Source: Cardinalis cardinalis
Lineage: Eukaryota; Chordata; Aves; Passeriformes; Cardinalidae
Direction: 5' to 3'
NCBI GenBank assembly: GCA_014549065.1
Contig: JACDOX010000117.1
Coordinates: forward strand, 794,104 to 858,103
Length of the DNA: 64,000 nucleotides
Shown here in pieces: positions 60,701 to 64,000 of the stretch. The notes under the pieces are model-generated. The model saw nothing but the letters and a program-made list of their open reading frames with translations. It did not search any database and was not told the origin of the DNA. Numbering within the stretch: position 1 is the stretch's first letter; each line of letters begins with the position of its first letter. Position numbers and translations under genes: made by a program.

Positions 60701-63445
60701 CAACTGACTGTTTTCAGGGTGGAGATGGTTTCAGTTGGGGGTGGTCTGGAGTGGAGGTTTCAGTTTGAAATCTCTGTTCTCCATCGGCTGAACCTGAAGT
60801 GGGTGTCGGGTGCATGGAACGCTGGGGTGGGTGGGTGGTGACAGAGGATGGGTGAGGTGGATGGAAGGGAGGGCAGTGGAGTTATGGGAAAGAGGGGATG
60901 CACAGCCTCTGGGGCTGGGGTAGTAACACGGAGATGAAAAAAATGACCTTTGGTGATGCCATTAAATCATCCTTTATACTAAACATAAATTATCGACACA
61001 GTTTTAAAAAAATAATTTTCTGTTTCATTTCAAGGCTGGGGAGAGAGGAAGGGCCAAAGCAGGGCAAGAAGGAAGGGAAGGTCTGGGGAGGGTAAATACC
61101 TCAGCACTTTAACAGGTCCCTGGACCTTGCTGCAAATTCTTAATTTAAAAACTCTTCATGTCAGTGTGACTAACGCTGTATCAGTCATCCCCTTCCAGGG
61201 TAGCTGGATGCACATGATGTGGCAGGTAGGGGACAAGCAGGGACCCTACCTTGGCCAAAACTCAGATCAGAGTTNCTCATCCTCTGAGTTGGAGCCAGTG
61301 GAGGTGGGGTGGGCAGGCAGAGGTCACAGCTTCCTTGCTCTCACCAGATTCTCCCTGAAGGGATAACCTGGCTTGTTCCCAGCAGGAGAAAATGGTGAAT
61401 TTTGGTTTGGAGAAGGGGAAACTGCAGTTTGGAGAAGGTTGAGAACCATCAATTCATTTGCAAAATGGCAAATAGGACTCAAAATATCCAAAAGAAGCCC
61501 CAGACTAAGCAAACGTGGATTGGTGCANAGTGTAAAAAAAAGTCTGCCAAGAAAATAGAAATCAATTCAACATAGATCACCATAGGGATTGTTCTCTGCT
61601 CGTGCACTCTTTCCGTGACATTAGCAGAGACTAAAATAAGCTGGTTTAAATAATAGTAACAACACAAATGCCATCAAAATGTCTTTCCTCTGAGCTGTAG
61701 CCCCATCCGCCTCTCAGCACCAGAGAGGTTCTCTGGTACCTGCCAGAGTGAGCTGTGGAGCTGCACCTTCTGCGGCCAAGCCTGCCTGCACTGCTGAAGG
61801 GCGCTTCAGCTGGGAGGAGGAGCAGTTGCCTGGAAATTAATTCTCCCCTTGCAGATTTCTGGAAGGTGCACGGGGGTTTTTTGAAGCCAGCACAGGAAAT
61901 CAGAGCGATTTTTCTGCCTAGGCCATCACGCTGCCACACAAACCCCTGACAGACAGCACTGCTTCAACACACAAACCTTAGAGAAGTTANCAGAGGCAAG
62001 TGCACAGTGCAGCCCCTAAAAACATTCCCAAGAACAGCCTGAAGACCCCAAGACAGCCTTCACCCAAGAAGGCTGTGTACCCTCAATCTTTACCTGGGGA
62101 AAACTTGCCTCCTTGCCTCACTCAGAAGATTCAGAGGGAGTTGCAACACTCCTGGAAACCTAAATAAATGTTGATTGCTTGCCTGCCCAAAAATACTTCA
62201 TTTCTCTTGAAATAACTTATGTAAAACAGCACTTCATTAAGACATGGTGGGGGAGGGGGAGGTAATTTAGTATAGTTGGTTTTTTTTTCTGCTTTAAGCC
62301 TATCTATGTAAAGCTCTCATGCAAAAAATTGGCTTCCAGTTTAGCTGAAAATTTAATGGACAATTCTGGCAAAAAATAATAGAAAACTTAAAAAAAAGCC
62401 AATTCTCCTTCACACAAGGAATTAGCTGTTGTGGGGGTTGAACGGGAGGATTGAGGGGAACTAAAACAATTTAGGCTGTTAGTACTGAAACCAGAGCTGT
62501 CAGAGAGCAAAATGTATGCAGTTAAAGTTTTGGTATTCGTTGGGTTTGAAGCAGAAATTGTGGATCTGGAAACAGCCCAGCAGAAGTGAAGGTTTGGAGA
62601 AACCTTCAGGACCCATTCAGATGAGCACACATCATTCTGTAGGNTCTCTTTCCTCACATCTACAGTTCTTCCCCAACCAGCGCTGTCTTCTGCTTCACCA
62701 CAGGTCCTAGCTTGACTTTCACCACCCTCTTGATCACTGACCCTTCACTGGGAATCAAGTCCTTGCCCATTTCCGTCCTCTCCCTGTGTCCCAGTAGGAT
62801 TCTTTGATCCCTCCTCTTAGCATCATTTGTTCTCCAAGCCCCTTATTAAATTATCTTTGCCATCCCCTTCAAGTTCATCCTTCCTGACTCCCAGACAGCC
62901 CTAAGCACTACAAGTCTGGCCTTAATCCCTCATATTCAGTATTGCTACTCACAAGGTTTGAAGTCTTGTGTCTCAGACACTTCCCAGTCCTCTCTGTCTC
63001 TGTGTGTCCATCCACATGTCCCATTGTAGTAACTTCCAGTCACAGCTGGGGGGTGTGTGGGAGGTGGGATACAGAGGAAAGTGCTTCTAGAAAGCAGCAT
63101 ATGTTGAGTGGGGGGAATAGCCCAACTTTCTGGCCTACTTTTCTGGCTCTTCTTCTTCACACTAAATTTTTCAGGCATGTTAATGAGCCTGCATGCTCCT
63201 GCCCAACAGCTTCTCACCAGGATGGATAGGTCCAGGAGATATTCAACCATAATTTGAGGNTACACCTTCCTTAGTGGGATCCAGGAATACCTGTGGGGTG
63301 AAATCCCAAATATGCAGGCTGAGCAAGATGAATGCTGAAACATTTTCCATTTTTTCCTCTGTGAGATAAGACTGCTTCTCTATTTGGGGCCCTGCCTGTT
63401 GGTGTCTTTGTGGCTCTTCATCTTTGTCTGACTCTTCAAGGCCAG
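60701..63445. other. Non-coding sequence, possible continuation of a 3' UTR
   Basis: No recognised coding exon. A G-rich patch at 60821-60855 (GGGGTGGGTGGGTGG) has quadruplex potential. Minus-strand frames at 60780-60960, 61324-61512 and 61646-61939 were read and not recognised. The stretch 62640-62940 is pyrimidine-rich. If the polyadenylation call is right, part of this block would be transcribed on the minus strand. Confidence 0.45.
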
Positions 63446-63569
63446 AACGGACAGGGCTTTGTGCAACCTGGTCAGGTGGAAAAGGTCCCTCCCCGTGGTA
63501 GAGATGTTGAAACTTGGTGATTTTTAAGGTCTCTTCTAACCCAAACCATTCCATGATTCTATGATTCTG
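63446..63569 (+). mobile_element. CR1 LINE, 5'-truncated 3' end
   Basis: The sequence from GGACAGGGCTTTGTGCAACC through GGTCCCTCCCCGTGG and TTTTTAAGGTCTCTTCTAACC to CCATTCCATGATTCTATGATTCT follows the CR1 3' UTR closely and ends in the characteristic short ATTCTATG-type repeat. Only about 124 bp are present, the usual severe 5' truncation of CR1. It is much less decayed than the other two CR1 fragments in the window and so belongs to a younger bird-specific subfamily. It has no coding content. Confidence 0.92.
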
Positions 63570-63603
63570 ACAACCCACTACNACTCAGTAATGCAGCTTC
63601 TTC

Positions 63604-63619
63604 TTTTTTTTTTTTTTTT
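63604..63619. repeat. Poly(T) run, 16 bp
   Basis: Sixteen Ts preceded by CTTCTTC. It begins 35 bp after the CR1 end. Because CR1 ends in an ATTCTATG repeat and not a homopolymer, the run is probably independent of it. Confidence 0.9.
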
Positions 63620-64000
63620 GAACATAACTTCCAGTGGCCACAGTGTCATTTATGTGTCCCTTACTTGCAATTTTCCAGGAGATTTGTCTGTTTACCCTTT
63701 ACCAACAGTAAATGCAATTGATGGCTGAAATCTGAATCACATGATGCTTCCAATAAAATAAGGATTCTGTTTCTAAAGGGCTACCAGTGTAATATCTCTC
63801 CATTTGTCAAACTGTCTCAACGGATGAGAAGATAAGAACCTTTCACAATCCAAATTAGAGATGGAGCCTTTGCAGGTGGAACACCAGTGCAGTTAAAAGT
63901 GGGGCAGAGAGTTTAACTCTGAAGGAAAAAATGGTTCTCTCTTGCATCTGAATGATTGGTTTGTGTTTTAAACCATCCCTCCTCCATCACTTGAAAACAA
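63620..64000. other. Non-coding unique sequence, window end
   Basis: No exon, repeat or RNA gene was seen. AT-rich unique sequence continues to the window edge. Confidence 0.6.

Noticed and set aside
61270..61320. Minus-strand peptide ending SNSEDE that looked like a protein C-terminus
   Set aside because: A stop lies a few codons upstream in the same frame and the next codon contains an N. There is no usable exon structure.

Overview
The window looks like non-coding nuclear DNA from a bird, most likely a songbird (Passeriformes). Three kinds of repeat point there. The first is a 5'-truncated CR1 LINE 3' end with the ATTCTATG-type terminal repeat at 63446-63569. The second is a pair of older, heavily decayed CR1 copies near 29.0-29.7 kb and 43.9-44.3 kb. 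The third is a solo LTR at 18251-18637 that I recognise as a songbird endogenous-retrovirus LTR, with a clean 6-bp target-site duplication. Interspersed repeats are otherwise sparse, as is usual for birds. The only assembly gaps are isolated single Ns and one NNN.

I find no protein-coding gene that I can name. Every long open frame checked is short, runs through N codons, overlaps repeats, or lacks recognisable protein features. The window is therefore either intergenic (a gene desert) or lies in very large introns. Two stretches have exon-like signals and are listed at low confidence: 24358-24466 on the plus strand and 32384-32589 on the minus strand. The stretch around 60360-60700 looks like the end of a minus-strand 3' UTR, with AATAAA and a downstream U/GU-rich element. 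If so, a gene body lies to the right.

Layout. 1-18 kb: unique sequence with A/T-rich, homeodomain/SOX/POU-motif-rich blocks that resemble conserved non-coding elements (1.84-2.06, 11.05-11.34 and 13.83-14.11 kb). 18.25-18.64 kb: the solo LTR. 18.7-29 kb: unique sequence with a MEF2 motif, a candidate exon and a paired MEF2 block. 29.0-29.7 kb: old CR1. 30-42.6 kb: unique sequence with a (TC)n(TG)n repeat, a candidate minus-strand exon, an inverted pair of POU octamers and a diverged direct-repeat pair 1.6 kb apart. 42.6-44.3 kb: a 106-bp alternating purine/pyrimidine tract, a GA repeat and an old minus-strand CR1. 44.3-60 kb: unique sequence with a homeobox-motif block at 48.6 kb and an RFX-type X-box at 57.1 kb. 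60.3-64 kb: the candidate 3' UTR end and the young-type CR1 tail.

No operon, CRISPR, tRNA or rRNA structure was seen. The regulatory-element calls rest on motif recognition by eye without alignment, and their low confidences reflect that.
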